Source of the DNA: Aquimarina brevivitae | GTDB taxonomy: Bacteria; Bacteroidota; Bacteroidia; Flavobacteriales; Flavobacteriaceae | DNA: 64,000 bases | Reading direction: 5' to 3' | NCBI RefSeq assembly: GCF_004216895.1 | Contig: NZ_SGXE01000006.1 | Location: forward strand, 93,300 to 157,299 | Shown here: positions 33,954 to 44,300 of the stretch, in pieces | Numbering within the stretch: the stretch's first letter is position 1 | Layout: the number at the start of each line of letters is the position of its first letter | Made by a program: the position numbers and the translations under genes | The notes under the pieces: model-generated | The model's input: the letters and a program-made list of their open reading frames with translations, nothing else | Database searches by the model: none | What the model was told of the DNA's origin: nothing

Positions 33954-36746
33954 TTGGCACTTCAAAAACTAAGCCATAGTTTTACAAAAATAGGATTTAA
34001 ACCATTGCAAACAACGGTACGTAATATACTTTATTCACTAAGTTTTTCACTATTTTTTGTGGTACAAATAGTGGGTCAGGAAACTAATAAAACAGCTGAT
34101 GTTCAAATCCCTGTGGTCCAAGATACTACAGAGAAAGCTACTCCAAGAACAGCAGACAGTTTAACTATTAATGCAGAACGCGTACTATCCGAAAAAAGTC
34201 AAGATACCACCAAAAAAGATACAATACCTGCGGAAACCTCATACCTAACTGACAATGTAGTTTACAGTGCTACGGACTATATGCGATTAAGCAGAAGAGA
34301 AAATAAAATGTATCTCCATGACAATGCACAAATCATTTATGGAGATATACAACTCAATGCAGGTTTAATCATATTAGACAACAATAAAAATGAAGTATAT
34401 GCTTATGGTATAAAAGATTCGGTTGGCGCCTATTCCCAAGCTCCTGTTTTTAAACAAGGGGCTAATATTGTAGAACCAGACTCCATACGTTTTAACTTTG
34501 ATACCGAAAAAGCATTAATCTATAATTCAAGAACGGAGCAAAGTGGTTTTAGGATAAAAAACGAGGTGTCCAAACGGGTCAATGACTCTGTAATTTATAT
34601 GCAGAATGTAAAATTTACCACCTCCGAAAATGTGGATGATCCGGAATATTATTTCTATGCGCGTAGAATTAAGTTTGTTCCTAAGAAGAAAATCGTAACC
34701 GGATTGGTAAATATGTACATCGCTGATGTACCGACACCTTTAGGGTTACCCTTTGGTTATTTCCCATTTACAGAAGACAGAACCTCAGGTTTTATCATAC
34801 CAAGTTATGGAGATGAACGGCAACGAGGATATTTTCTTCAGAATGGTGGTTATTATTTTGCCATTAGTGATTACGTAGATCTAACGCTACTTGGAGATTA
34901 TTATACTAATGGTAGTTATACTTTATCCATGGAATCCGCTTATGCCCTACGCTATAGATATAGAGGAAATTTGCGTTTCAGGTTTGAAAATAACTTGAAT
35001 AGTGAACGGGGGTTTCCTGATTTTTCCAGGACCACTACTTATAATATTCAATGGAATCACAGCCAGGATGCTAAAGCTAATCCAACCAGTAGGTTTTCTG
35101 CTTCCGTAAACTTTGGTAGTAGTAATTTCTTTAGACAATCTACAAACCAGTTGAACACCCCCAATTTCTTAAATAACCAAATCAATTCTTCTATTTCCTA
35201 TTCTAAGACCTTTCCAGGAGATCCACAAGTAAATGTAAATTTAGCAGCAACACACAACTCTAACACCAATACAGGTACTGTAAATCTATCCCTACCTAAT
35301 ATGAATGCTAGTGTATCCAGGATTTTTCCATTTGCTCCAAAAACGGGAACCAAAAAAGGATTAATCCATAATATCAATACGCAATATAATGTTAGGGCTG
35401 AAAACAGAATCCAAACCACGGATGATGATTTATTTACAGGTAGAATGTTTGAAGATGCACAAATGGGAATTCAACACAGCATACCCATAAGTACCAACTT
35501 TAAGATTTTTAAATATATCAGCGCCTCTATGGGCACTAATTTTCAAGAAAATTGGGTGTTTGAAACGGTAGAACAAAGTTATGATGAAAACCTCAATAAC
35601 GGTGCTGGAGGGGTCCAAAGAGATACTATCACCGGTTTTGATGCTTTTAGAACTTACAACTTTTCTACTAGTTTAGGAACCACCATTTATGGAACCTTCA
35701 ATTTTGATAAGGATAAAAAAATTCAAGCCATTCGGCATACGATTCGACCTTCGATCAGTTACAGTATCAACCCTGCATTTGATCAATATTATGACACCTA
35801 TATCAGACCTATTGACGATGACCCCTTAACACCAGAAATTGAAACTGAAGAGGAGGTAGAATACTCTCGTTTTCAAGGTGGTTTTTTTGGAGCTCCGAGT
35901 AATACGTTTTCGAGCAGTATTGGCTTTTCGATAAGTAATAACCTCGAAGCAAAGGTGAAAAGTAAAGATACTACAGCGACAGAGGCAGAGAAAATCATAT
36001 TATTAAACAACTTAACCTTCTCCACCGCTTATAATTTAGCTGGGGATTCACTTAAGTTAAGCCCTATTTCTGTTCGAGGTAATCTCCCTATAATAAAAAA
36101 TAAGTTAGATATTAACTTTGGGGCTGAGCTAGATCCTTATGCATTGGACAATAACAATAGAAAGATAGATGTTTGGAATATCAACAATGGAGGTAGCCTA
36201 TTTAGACTTACCAGAGCCAGTGCCAATTTTGGATATTCTTTTTCTAGCAAAGATTTTGAACGAGACCGAAAAGAAACAGATCCACTAGACAATCAAGTAT
36301 TAGCAAATGGAGGGCGCACAGACGATCTCTTCGGAGATACAAATTTTAACGATAATCAATCCTATGTAGAAGATCAGGATACCGAAGTAGGTGATTTTAA
36401 AAATTACAATTACAAAATACCCTGGTCTCTTCGCTTGGCGTATACCGTAAATTATAGCAACAATGCCAGGCAAAATGAAATATCATCGCATTCCATTATG
36501 TTTACTGGAGATGTAGAACTAGCACCGAGATGGAAGGTTGGTGTTTCGTCTGGTTATGATCTAAAAGATCCTGGTTTCACCTTTACCTCACTTCGATTCC
36601 AAAGGGATTTGGAAAGTTGGCGAATGAGTTTTAATTGGATTCCTTTTGGGCCTAGACAATCCTGGAATTTCTTTATTGGAATCAAAGCATCGAGTCTACG
36701 AGATATCAAATACGAAAAAAGAAGACAACCTGATCGTAATTTATAG
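33954..36746 (+). CDS. lptD: LPS-assembly outer-membrane protein LptD-like
   Basis: A 930-residue protein from a TTG at 33954. A signal-like helix at residues 25-45 (LSFSLFFVVQIVGQ) is followed by an OstA/LptA-like beta-jellyroll domain (about 90-250: AQIIYGDIQLNAGLIILD). A large C-terminal beta barrel has the conserved FPFTEDRTSGFIIPSYGD. It inserts LPS into the outer leaflet. The TTG overlaps a TAnnTTTG motif, so a second TTG at about 34002, just before the signal helix, is a plausible alternative. It precedes ridA. Confidence 0.9.
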   Translation: MALQKLSHSFTKIGFKPLQTTVRNILYSLSFSLFFVVQIVGQETNKTADVQIPVVQDTTEKATPRTADSLTINAERVLSEKSQDTTKKDTIPAETSYLTDNVVYSATDYMRLSRRENKMYLHDNAQIIYGDIQLNAGLIILDNNKNEVYAYGIKDSVGAYSQAPVFKQGANIVEPDSIRFNFDTEKALIYNSRTEQSGFRIKNEVSKRVNDSVIYMQNVKFTTSENVDDPEYYFYARRIKFVPKKKIVTGLVNMYIADVPTPLGLPFGYFPFTEDRTSGFIIPSYGDERQRGYFLQNGGYYFAISDYVDLTLLGDYYTNGSYTLSMESAYALRYRYRGNLRFRFENNLNSERGFPDFSRTTTYNIQWNHSQDAKANPTSRFSASVNFGSSNFFRQSTNQLNTPNFLNNQINSSISYSKTFPGDPQVNVNLAATHNSNTNTGTVNLSLPNMNASVSRIFPFAPKTGTKKGLIHNINTQYNVRAENRIQTTDDDLFTGRMFEDAQMGIQHSIPISTNFKIFKYISASMGTNFQENWVFETVEQSYDENLNNGAGGVQRDTITGFDAFRTYNFSTSLGTTIYGTFNFDKDKKIQAIRHTIRPSISYSINPAFDQYYDTYIRPIDDDPLTPEIETEEEVEYSRFQGGFFGAPSNTFSSSIGFSISNNLEAKVKSKDTTATEAEKIILLNNLTFSTAYNLAGDSLKLSPISVRGNLPIIKNKLDINFGAELDPYALDNNNRKIDVWNINNGGSLFRLTRASANFGYSFSSKDFERDRKETDPLDNQVLANGGRTDDLFGDTNFNDNQSYVEDQDTEVGDFKNYNYKIPWSLRLAYTVNYSNNARQNEISSHSIMFTGDVELAPRWKVGVSSGYDLKDPGFTFTSLRFQRDLESWRMSFNWIPFGPRQSWNFFIGIKASSLRDIKYEKRRQPDRNL

Positions 36747-36796
36747 TTCGTATCTTGAACTATTGTAATAGTTACTCATTTTCTTAAAACACACAT

Positions 36797-37177
36797 ATGA
36801 AAACAATAATTACAACCACCAAAGCTCCTGCACCTATCGGACCATATAGCCAAGCTATATTATCAGGAAACACTCTATATACCTCTGGTCAAATTGCATT
36901 AGACCCTGATTCAGGAAAGCTTATTATGGATTCTATTGCAATGGAAACCGATCAAGTAATGAAAAACCTTAAAGCCATCCTGGACGAAGTAGGAATGACC
37001 TTCGAAAATGTAATCAAATCGACAATATTTTTGTCTGATATGAACAATTTTGAAGCCGTAAATAAAGTATACGGTAGTTACCTGAATGAGGATACTGCTC
37101 CTGCCAGAGAAACGGTTGCGGTAAAAACGTTACCTAAATCCGTTAACGTTGAAATCTCTATGATTGCAGTAAAATAA
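36797..37177 (+). CDS. ridA: RidA family enamine/imine deaminase
   Basis: A 126-residue RidA protein that hydrolyses reactive 2-aminoacrylate-type intermediates. Diagnostic blocks are APAPIGPYSQAILSGNTLYT, TSGQIALDPDSG and a C-terminal APARETVAVKTLPKSVNVEI with the substrate-binding Arg. The length is typical. It follows lptD in the same direction by 50 nt and ends at a shared terminator. Confidence 0.96.
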   Translation: MKTIITTTKAPAPIGPYSQAILSGNTLYTSGQIALDPDSGKLIMDSIAMETDQVMKNLKAILDEVGMTFENVIKSTIFLSDMNNFEAVNKVYGSYLNEDTAPARETVAVKTLPKSVNVEISMIAVK

Positions 37178-37202
37178 AAAGTTAATCCATAAGCTATGGA
37201 AA

Positions 37203-37242
37203 TAAAAAAACTCCCTCTACACTTCGTAAAGGGAGTTTTTTA
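37203..37242. terminator. Bidirectional rho-independent terminator
   Basis: AAAAAACTCCCT and AGGGAGTTTTTT form a 12-bp stem between the convergent ridA and PhoD-like genes. Confidence 0.9.
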
Positions 37243-37254
37243 TACTACAATACG

Positions 37255-39441
37255 TTATCGTTGAATTAGTATGTTTCTAGTAGCTTTGGTACCATTACTT
37301 TCAATCGTCATGATATAACTACCCGTTGATAAAGTATTGACTTCAAAACTTAGATTATACATTCCTTTTACTAATTGTTCATCTTGTAAAATGCTAACCA
37401 GCCTACCATTGGTATCATATAACGCGATTCGAACTCGTGTATCTGTATTCGCTATATAATGAATATTTCCTTTATCACTAACAGGAATAGGATAAACTCC
37501 TAATATTAGTAGATCTTCTACAGTAGCTAATGGAGTATTCACACTTGCTAAATCCTCCGTTCTTCTGGATTGTGTGGCTACCGCAGCTGATCTTGCTTTG
37601 TATAATCTACAATTATCAGCATTTACATACCAGCCTCTTGATCTTCGTTCCTGATCATAAGGTCTATCAATCACCTCTGTATCATACCAATCTGCTTGTA
37701 CCCTATTTTCTCTTACGTCTAAAATATAATATCCATGGTTATCTAAATCCACATCTTTCATATGCCAATTTAACAAACGAACATAAAATTCAGAGATACC
37801 AGAAATGGCTCCACCAAGAAAATCTAAATTGGTCGAAGTTACACTTGGTACAACAAACTCACAAGCCTCACAAGTTCCGTTATACCTCACCTCTCCTGCA
37901 AAAGTACTATGGATATCACCAGTTAGTACCACTACATTATCTATGTCATTATTTTTAATAAAGGATAACAAACGATTTCTTTCGGTATCATATCCATCCC
38001 AGGCATCATTTGTAGGTACGCCGTTCCAAGGCATCATCATTACCTGGTTAGCAATAATCTTCCACTTCGATTCTGAAGCCTGAAGTGTAGCTGTCAACCA
38101 GTTAAATTGGTCTTGACCTAAGATTGATTTATATACCGCTTTGTTAGCATCTGCTAAAGTTTCGTTATTGTATTTATTACCCTTTGATAATAAATATTGT
38201 AATCGTTCGGTTTCTTTTTGATTATCTAAGGACTTTTTAGTGATTACCAATTCACTAAATCGGTTGATCAATTCTTCAAATTCTTTTGTAGTTATTGAAT
38301 TTTCTTGTTTACTATTATCATTTATATTTATTACAAACGGTAGTACGGTTCGTAACACCTCTTTTAGTTCATCAGGATTATTTAAATTTTTGCCAGCTAT
38401 GGTTTTATTCACCAAATCCTTAAACACTTTATTTTTAGCTGCTTTACTAATTAAATCTTTAGAGCTATCTACCTGGGTGTCTCTGCCCTCAATTCTGGTG
38501 TCCAGCATTATCAAATCTACGAGGTTACCGTAAGAAATTTTTCTGTATAGCCTATACTCCTCAATTGAGTTGGCACGGATCGGCATCCATTCAAAATATG
38601 CCTTATAAGCATTATTTTTTCTTGTTTGCCAATCTCCTTCTGTAGCTGGTTGATGATTTTCTGCTCCAAATTGATTAGCATCATTAGCAAACTCATGATC
38701 ATCCCAAATGGTAATAAAGGGATGTTGCCGATGTACATTGCGCAACATAGGATCTAATTTATAATAAGAATGGCGGACTCGATAATCATCCAATGTAATT
38801 GTTTCATTATTAGGTACGTGTCCTCTATCAGTAAGAGAGTTGTCACCATACCCGCCCGTTTCATATTCGTAAATGTAATCTCCTAAGTGTATTACTGCAT
38901 CTATATCAGATCGTTTAGTGATTTGGTTATAAGCATTAAAGTATCCTCCTTGATAATTGGAGCAAGAAACAATTGCAAATCTTAGATTATCCACCATCGC
39001 TGTTTTTGCAGGAGCAGTTCTTGTTCTACCGATTATAGAGTTCTTTCCTTCTGCCTCGAATTGATAATAATAGGTCGTAAAGGGTTGAAGCCCGGTTACA
39101 TCCACTTTAACGGTGTAGTCTTTGGATTGATTCGTAGTGAATTGTCCTTGAGATACAACCGAGTTCATATCAGGTGTCGTTGAAACTTTCCAGAAACCCT
39201 GAACGCTGAGGCTATTGGTTGTGACCCTAGTCCAAATAATTACGGCATCCTGCAAAGGATCGCCTGAGGCAACTCCGTGATAAAATGGAGCTAGACTACT
39301 ATCATAATAGTTTGATAAAGCTTCAGAATTATTTCTTTGGATCTTAATCAGCTCTGTATTTATCTCCTGAGCCTGTACTGAATTGGTACTCATAAAAAGA
39401 CACCATACTGCTAGCACAGTAAAAAAGTAGTATTTATTCAT
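37255..39441 (-). CDS. Secreted PhoD-like alkaline phosphatase with T9SS sorting domain
   Basis: A 728-residue exported protein. A signal peptide (to about residue 24) precedes a PhoD N-terminal domain (GVASGDPLQDAVIIWTRV). The metallophosphatase core follows, with HLGDYIYEYETGGYG, TIWDDHEFANDA and VVLTGDIHSTF. The last 80 residues are a type A type IX secretion signal (GVYPIPVSDKGNIHY, ending SNGTKATRNILIQR). It should be exported by the T9SS and attached to the surface or released to obtain phosphate from diesters or monoesters. It is monocistronic. The spacing to the next gene is nearly 0.5 kb. Confidence 0.93.
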   Translation of the reverse strand: MNKYYFFTVLAVWCLFMSTNSVQAQEINTELIKIQRNNSEALSNYYDSSLAPFYHGVASGDPLQDAVIIWTRVTTNSLSVQGFWKVSTTPDMNSVVSQGQFTTNQSKDYTVKVDVTGLQPFTTYYYQFEAEGKNSIIGRTRTAPAKTAMVDNLRFAIVSCSNYQGGYFNAYNQITKRSDIDAVIHLGDYIYEYETGGYGDNSLTDRGHVPNNETITLDDYRVRHSYYKLDPMLRNVHRQHPFITIWDDHEFANDANQFGAENHQPATEGDWQTRKNNAYKAYFEWMPIRANSIEEYRLYRKISYGNLVDLIMLDTRIEGRDTQVDSSKDLISKAAKNKVFKDLVNKTIAGKNLNNPDELKEVLRTVLPFVININDNSKQENSITTKEFEELINRFSELVITKKSLDNQKETERLQYLLSKGNKYNNETLADANKAVYKSILGQDQFNWLTATLQASESKWKIIANQVMMMPWNGVPTNDAWDGYDTERNRLLSFIKNNDIDNVVVLTGDIHSTFAGEVRYNGTCEACEFVVPSVTSTNLDFLGGAISGISEFYVRLLNWHMKDVDLDNHGYYILDVRENRVQADWYDTEVIDRPYDQERRSRGWYVNADNCRLYKARSAAVATQSRRTEDLASVNTPLATVEDLLILGVYPIPVSDKGNIHYIANTDTRVRIALYDTNGRLVSILQDEQLVKGMYNLSFEVNTLSTGSYIMTIESNGTKATRNILIQR

Positions 39442-39474
39442 AATGTGAAAGTGTTAGTTTTTCACAAAATTAAT

Positions 39475-39482
39475 TGGAGGAC
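39475..39482 (-). promoter_or_regulatory. Putative -7 element of the PhoD-like gene
   Basis: On the reverse strand TAATTTTG matches the TAnnTTTG consensus, 33 nt before the ATG at 39441. No good -33 TTG was found. Confidence 0.4.
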
Positions 39483-39730
39483 TTCATTTGACCCCACTAC
39501 TTTTTGAGTCTTAATAGAATGATAATTTGATTAACATTTAGCTTTCTATTAGGTATTAAAAACTTAATACCCAGTAAACATTACTTTATAAAATAAATGT
39601 AGACTAAGGTGCAATGTTAGATTTTAAAATATTGAATTTCAATTAATTAAATATAATTCTAATTATTTGGCACAGGAATTGGTATTACTTAGGTAAACAA
39701 ATAGAGTATTAATTTTTAAAGACTACGATT

Positions 39731-39829
39731 ATGAAAACTTTTTACTTAAAATTTAGATTGGACCTAAAAACAGTAATGACCTTTTTAAAAGATTTACCTG
39801 CATCTTGTGCCTATGCCATTCATAGATAG
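39731..39829 (+). CDS. Possible 32-residue small protein upstream of a terminator
   Basis: ATG at 39731 begins MKTFYLKFRLDLKTVMTFLK and ends with TAG at 39829. In the same frame, after the TAG and two more codons, ATG at 39836 opens a second 17-codon frame (MDQIRIGIPLRKWFEEH) whose stop touches a strong terminator. The 484-bp gap therefore holds a probable short transcript. The two pieces could be one gene broken by an amber codon, two tiny peptides or a non-coding RNA. Homologs would decide. Confidence 0.45.
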   Translation: MKTFYLKFRLDLKTVMTFLKDLPASCAYAIHR

Positions 39830-39835
39830 AAGCAT

Positions 39836-39889
39836 ATGGATCAGATCAGAATAGGAATACCATTACGAAAATGGTTTGAAGAACACTAA
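39836..39889 (+). CDS. Possible 17-residue peptide, in frame with the preceding small gene
   Basis: Short frame reading MDQIRIGIPLRKWFEEH. It follows the TAG of the upstream small frame by two codons in the same register and ends at the base of the terminator. It is probably the C-terminal remnant of the preceding frame rather than an independent gene. Confidence 0.25.
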   Translation: MDQIRIGIPLRKWFEEH

Positions 39890-39925
39890 AAAAGCGAGAA
39901 CAGCATAATGTATCTCGCTTTTTAT
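39888..39925. terminator. Bidirectional rho-independent terminator
   Basis: AAAAAGCGAGA pairs with TCTCGCTTTTT around a 15-nt loop. It serves mgsA on the reverse strand and the short transcript on the forward strand. Confidence 0.88.
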
Positions 39926-40288
39926 TTATAATCCGTTTAATAACAATTGTGCCGAAGCTGGATTTGTAGCGAGTGGGATATTATGTACATCACATAATCG
40001 CATAAGCATAAAGATATCTGGCTCGTGCGGATGCTTTGCCAAAGGATCTCGAAAAAAGATAACCAGATTCACTTTTTTCTCTGCCACTAGCGCCGCTATT
40101 TGCGCATCACCTCCAATAGGGCCTGATAATAAAGCCTCTACTTCAAAACCTGCCTCTTTAGCTTTTTGCCCTGTGGTTCCGGTAGCAATTAGATTACACT
40201 TCTTAGACTGTAAAATATCTTTGTGCTGATGTAAAAACTGAACCATTTCAGCCTTTTTACCATCGTGTGCTATTATGGCAATTGTCAT
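39926..40288 (-). CDS. mgsA: Methylglyoxal synthase
   Basis: A 120-residue enzyme converting dihydroxyacetone phosphate to methylglyoxal and phosphate. Family motifs are [44 protein letters not shown] and [20 protein letters not shown] with catalytic Asp and His residues. It lies 18 nt downstream of pfkA on the same strand, so glycolytic entry and its overflow bypass share a transcript. Confidence 0.96.
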   Translation of the reverse strand: MTIAIIAHDGKKAEMVQFLHQHKDILQSKKCNLIATGTTGQKAKEAGFEVEALLSGPIGGDAQIAALVAEKKVNLVIFFRDPLAKHPHEPDIFMLMRLCDVHNIPLATNPASAQLLLNGL

Positions 40289-40306
40289 TTAATTTAAAAT
40301 ATATAG

Positions 40307-41293
40307 TTAGGTAGATAAGATATCAGATATTCTAAGTAATTCTTTGTTAATACCGTGTCCTTCCTTCAGTCCTTCTTCAAAACTGGTATAGGCCACGTTA
40401 TTATTGATTAAGCCTACCATGATATTCTTGTGACCATCTAACAGCAATTCAACAGCATTAACACATAATCGGCTGGCTAAAGTTCTGTCAAAACAAGTAG
40501 GGCTTCCACCACGCTGCATATGTCCCAGCACGGTTACTCTAACATCGTAATCAGGAAGGTTTTCGGTTACGTAGTCTGCAAGCTCATAGACATTTTTTCC
40601 TATTTTATCGCCCTCGCTCACCACTACGATACTTGATGACTTTCCGGATCTCTTGCTTCGTCTTAGTGATTCTAACAACCGGTCGAGACCGAGGTCTTCC
40701 TCGGGAATTAAAATTTCTTCTGCACCAGCTCCAACGCCACTATTTAAAGCAATAAAACCAGCATCTCTACCCATCACCTCAACAAAAAATAGTCTGTCAT
40801 GTGAACTCGCTGTATCTCGTATCTTATCTATAGCATCAATCACTGTATTTAGCGCTGTATCATAACCAATGGTAAAATTAGTACCTGCTATATCGTTGTC
40901 AATGGTTCCTGGTACGCCGATCACAGGAATACCAAATTCTTCATAAAAAACTTTACCTCCTTTAAAAGTACCATCACCACCAATCAAGATCATCGCATCT
41001 ACCCCAATTTCTTTAATATGATTGGCTGCTTTTTCTCTTCCTTCTTTCGTTCTAAACTCCTTTGATCTTGCTGACTTTAATATGGTTCCCCCTCGACTGA
41101 TAATATTTCTAACACTACGTGCATCTAGATCGATATAATCTCCTTCAATCATACCTTGAAATCCACGATAAAACCCAATACATCGTACATTATAATACGC
41201 ACAAGCCCTAGCGACAGCTCGTATTGCAGCATTCATACCAGGAGCATCACCACCTGAGGTCATGACTCCGATACATTTTATTTCTCTAGCCAT
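40307..41293 (-). CDS. pfkA: ATP-dependent 6-phosphofructokinase
   Basis: A 328-residue PFK phosphorylating fructose 6-phosphate in glycolysis. Motifs are GVMTSGGDAPGMNAAIRA, ILIGGDGTFKGG (Gly after GGD, the ATP-using type rather than the pyrophosphate type), the catalytic loop PGTIDNDIAGT and VEVMGRDAGFIAL. The length is normal. It lies upstream of mgsA and downstream of tamB, all on the reverse strand. Confidence 0.97.
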   Translation of the reverse strand: MAREIKCIGVMTSGGDAPGMNAAIRAVARACAYYNVRCIGFYRGFQGMIEGDYIDLDARSVRNIISRGGTILKSARSKEFRTKEGREKAANHIKEIGVDAMILIGGDGTFKGGKVFYEEFGIPVIGVPGTIDNDIAGTNFTIGYDTALNTVIDAIDKIRDTASSHDRLFFVEVMGRDAGFIALNSGVGAGAEEILIPEEDLGLDRLLESLRRSKRSGKSSSIVVVSEGDKIGKNVYELADYVTENLPDYDVRVTVLGHMQRGGSPTCFDRTLASRLCVNAVELLLDGHKNIMVGLINNNVAYTSFEEGLKEGHGINKELLRISDILST

Positions 41294-41330
41294 TAGCTAT
41301 TTCTTTTTTGGTTTTTGGTTATTATGGTGT

Positions 41331-44300
41331 TTAATTAGTTGAATCATCAGTAAAGTTAATAAAATCCGGAGTTTCTCTCTGGATCGTATCTTTAACTTTA
41401 CTTATCGTATCTGACTCTTTTACTTTAGCACTAAAAATCTTTCTCCATAATTCATTGAAATTATCAAAATCAACGGAGTAGGACAATCCAATACCTTGCG
41501 TATACCCTTGAGATTCTCCTCCAATGAACTGTATATCATTTTCGCGATTAAATACTTTACCTCTTAGAGTACCATCTTCATTAAATAAATATTCAATTTC
41601 TACATTACCCACGATAGGCGATTGGTTAACTCCACCTATGGGCACTCCAACTTTACCATTAATCAATACTCTTTTATTGATCTGGGTAGAGACAGTTACA
41701 CCAAACTGATCTGATCTTTGCTGGTCTTGAAAACGATCTCCCTGTACATAATCCAATCCTATTTTTACTTTATCATCAGGGTCAGAGAAAATACCGCTAA
41801 CTAAACTACTTGCGCGTTCAACCAAGTTTCCAGTAATTACATTTTGACCAAGATTGGCACTATTATAAAATTGACCTTGGGTAACCAAAGAAAGTGCCTG
41901 TATTTCTCTTGAGGATTGATTATCTAGTCGATACTCCAACTCACTTTTCACAACCGAAGAAACGTTTGGGAAGTCTATACTAAAATCCAAATCAGGTTGA
42001 ATCAAATCTCCATTTAAATGAATCAATACTTCTATTGGAATATCTCTATTAATTGTTGAGTTTTCTAATAGTACGGCTGGGTTGGCTTGGGTTCTATATA
42101 TGGCACTTAAATCAAGAACTGCACGTGTTGGGCTACCATCCCAAACTATAGTACCCCCATCTTTTACCCTAAATAACTTCTCTACAATACCAGCATACTT
42201 AAAATTGTAGGTTCCTTCATACACCACAAAGTCACCCCACATATTAAACTTTCCGTTGGTATTAATCTCTATTAAAAGTGTTCCTGCACCACGACCTTTC
42301 AAAGAGCTTCCCGATGCTTTATCAACCACAATTTCAACTTCAGCATTATTGTTAACATCCAAGTCAAAATTCAAGGCTAAACCTTTAACATCATTTAGTT
42401 GAATATCTTGTCCTCTTAACCTTGCTCTTTTCTCATCAGGGCTTAGGAAATGGATGTATGAGTTATCACCAAGAGATTCAGAGTCATTTAAAGGAATTTT
42501 AAATACTGTTCCGCTTTCTGTCTCTGCAATTACATCAATGACCAATTCATCGGTGGGCCCATTAATCTCTGCTTGTCCACTGATAAAGGCAGTACCGTAA
42601 TATAAAGAATCTTCTTCCCCTTCAGTATTTAACACCAGCAACCGGTCTGGTGCTAATAATTTAAGTCCCATATTCCAATCCGAAAACTGGAAATGTTCAA
42701 TAAATCCACCCAATATACCTTGGGTTTCAAATGACGTATCTGTAATAGCTATATTATCAAAAATAAATCTTTGATCTTTTAAATTAACGACAGCGTTGTC
42801 TTCAAAATCTAGGTCTACGTTTAAATAAGGAATATTCAATCCTGCATTACTAAGTGTTAATTTGCCGTCAATTGACGGGTTACTATATTTGCCTGATACC
42901 TTAGCATTACCAGAAGCTAATCCTCTTATGTTAGTAATCACCTCTTCTCCTAATGGACTGAATCCGGACATATCAAATCGATTAAATGACACATCCATGG
43001 CAATGGTTTCATTGGGTTCCTCTACATTTATTGAGCCTATAGCCGTAAAGCGGTTTTCGTTATTTGGACCTGTAAGTTTAGTATTGATTTTAAACTCGGT
43101 TAAATCTTCATCACCGGAGATATTTAAATCTAAAATACCCAAGGTAGATTGGTTGACCGCTAAATCCGTAATCTTAATCGTTGAAGAAGGAAAATAAACA
43201 CCTGCCTCCTGCAAAATCGCAAACTCACCATTTACCCTACCATTAAGTTTTAAACTATCAATTTCAGGTGTAATCTTTAGTAAGTCAACGTTTTCGAAAA
43301 CCCCTTTAATATTTTTATAATCCTTCCCTTTAACCTGGCCATTAATATTGATCTCTTCATCTTGATGACTCAAAACGAAGGATTTAATATTTAAATCCTG
43401 AAAACCATTTTCAAAGATGATCTTATTGGTTGATTTATTCCGTTGCTCATTGATGTTCCACTTGTAATCCTTAAACGTAAAGTCAGATTTTCTAAATCCA
43501 AAAACAGAGTTGTTATCTTCATTGATGGTGTGATAAAACTGAAGATTATAATTATCTCTATTATTGAGGCCTCCTTTAAACTCTGATCTCATAAACAACG
43601 TATCTTTTAAGGTTACGTTAATGAGACTAAATTCTGATGCATTATAAACTCCTGTACCTATAGTGTCTACTGCGATATAGGTGTTAAATAGTGGATTTTT
43701 GTTATCAACCTGTACATCGATATTACCTAAATAGTTACCAAACAATTTAATTTCAGGAGATTTAAAAGTGAGTTTAAACTCGGCATCATCACTCTCTACT
43801 CTTCCTTTGATAATCGTATTCGCTCCAAATTCAATTTCGGGATAAAAAACTTCTACAATTTTATTATAAATTTTGAAATTGAACTCCATAAACTCATTAT
43901 CGGTTACCTCTTCGGGTTCAAAATTGGTATATAGACTACCTACGGAGTTTCGAAATAAATCATAAACGTTTTCAAATCTAAATTTACCAGATACGCTTCC
44001 TTCCACTATATCTGGACTATTCACAGTAATTGTTCGGACCTGATTTTCGTCAAAACTTGAAACTACAGTAAAATCTTCAAAATAATAACTAGCTAATTCA
44101 TTTTTATACAATGCTTTTTCAAAAGAAATGGTACCATATGCATCATTTAGGCCAGTACCCTTCATATCCATAATTACATCACCATTTAAGATAGAAATAC
44201 TATCTCTTGTAAAAAAGTTTAAACGCTTTAGGTCAATTAAATCAATATTTGCTGTAAAGTCATAATTGTTTATTTCCTCAGACAGATCCGCAATACCAGT

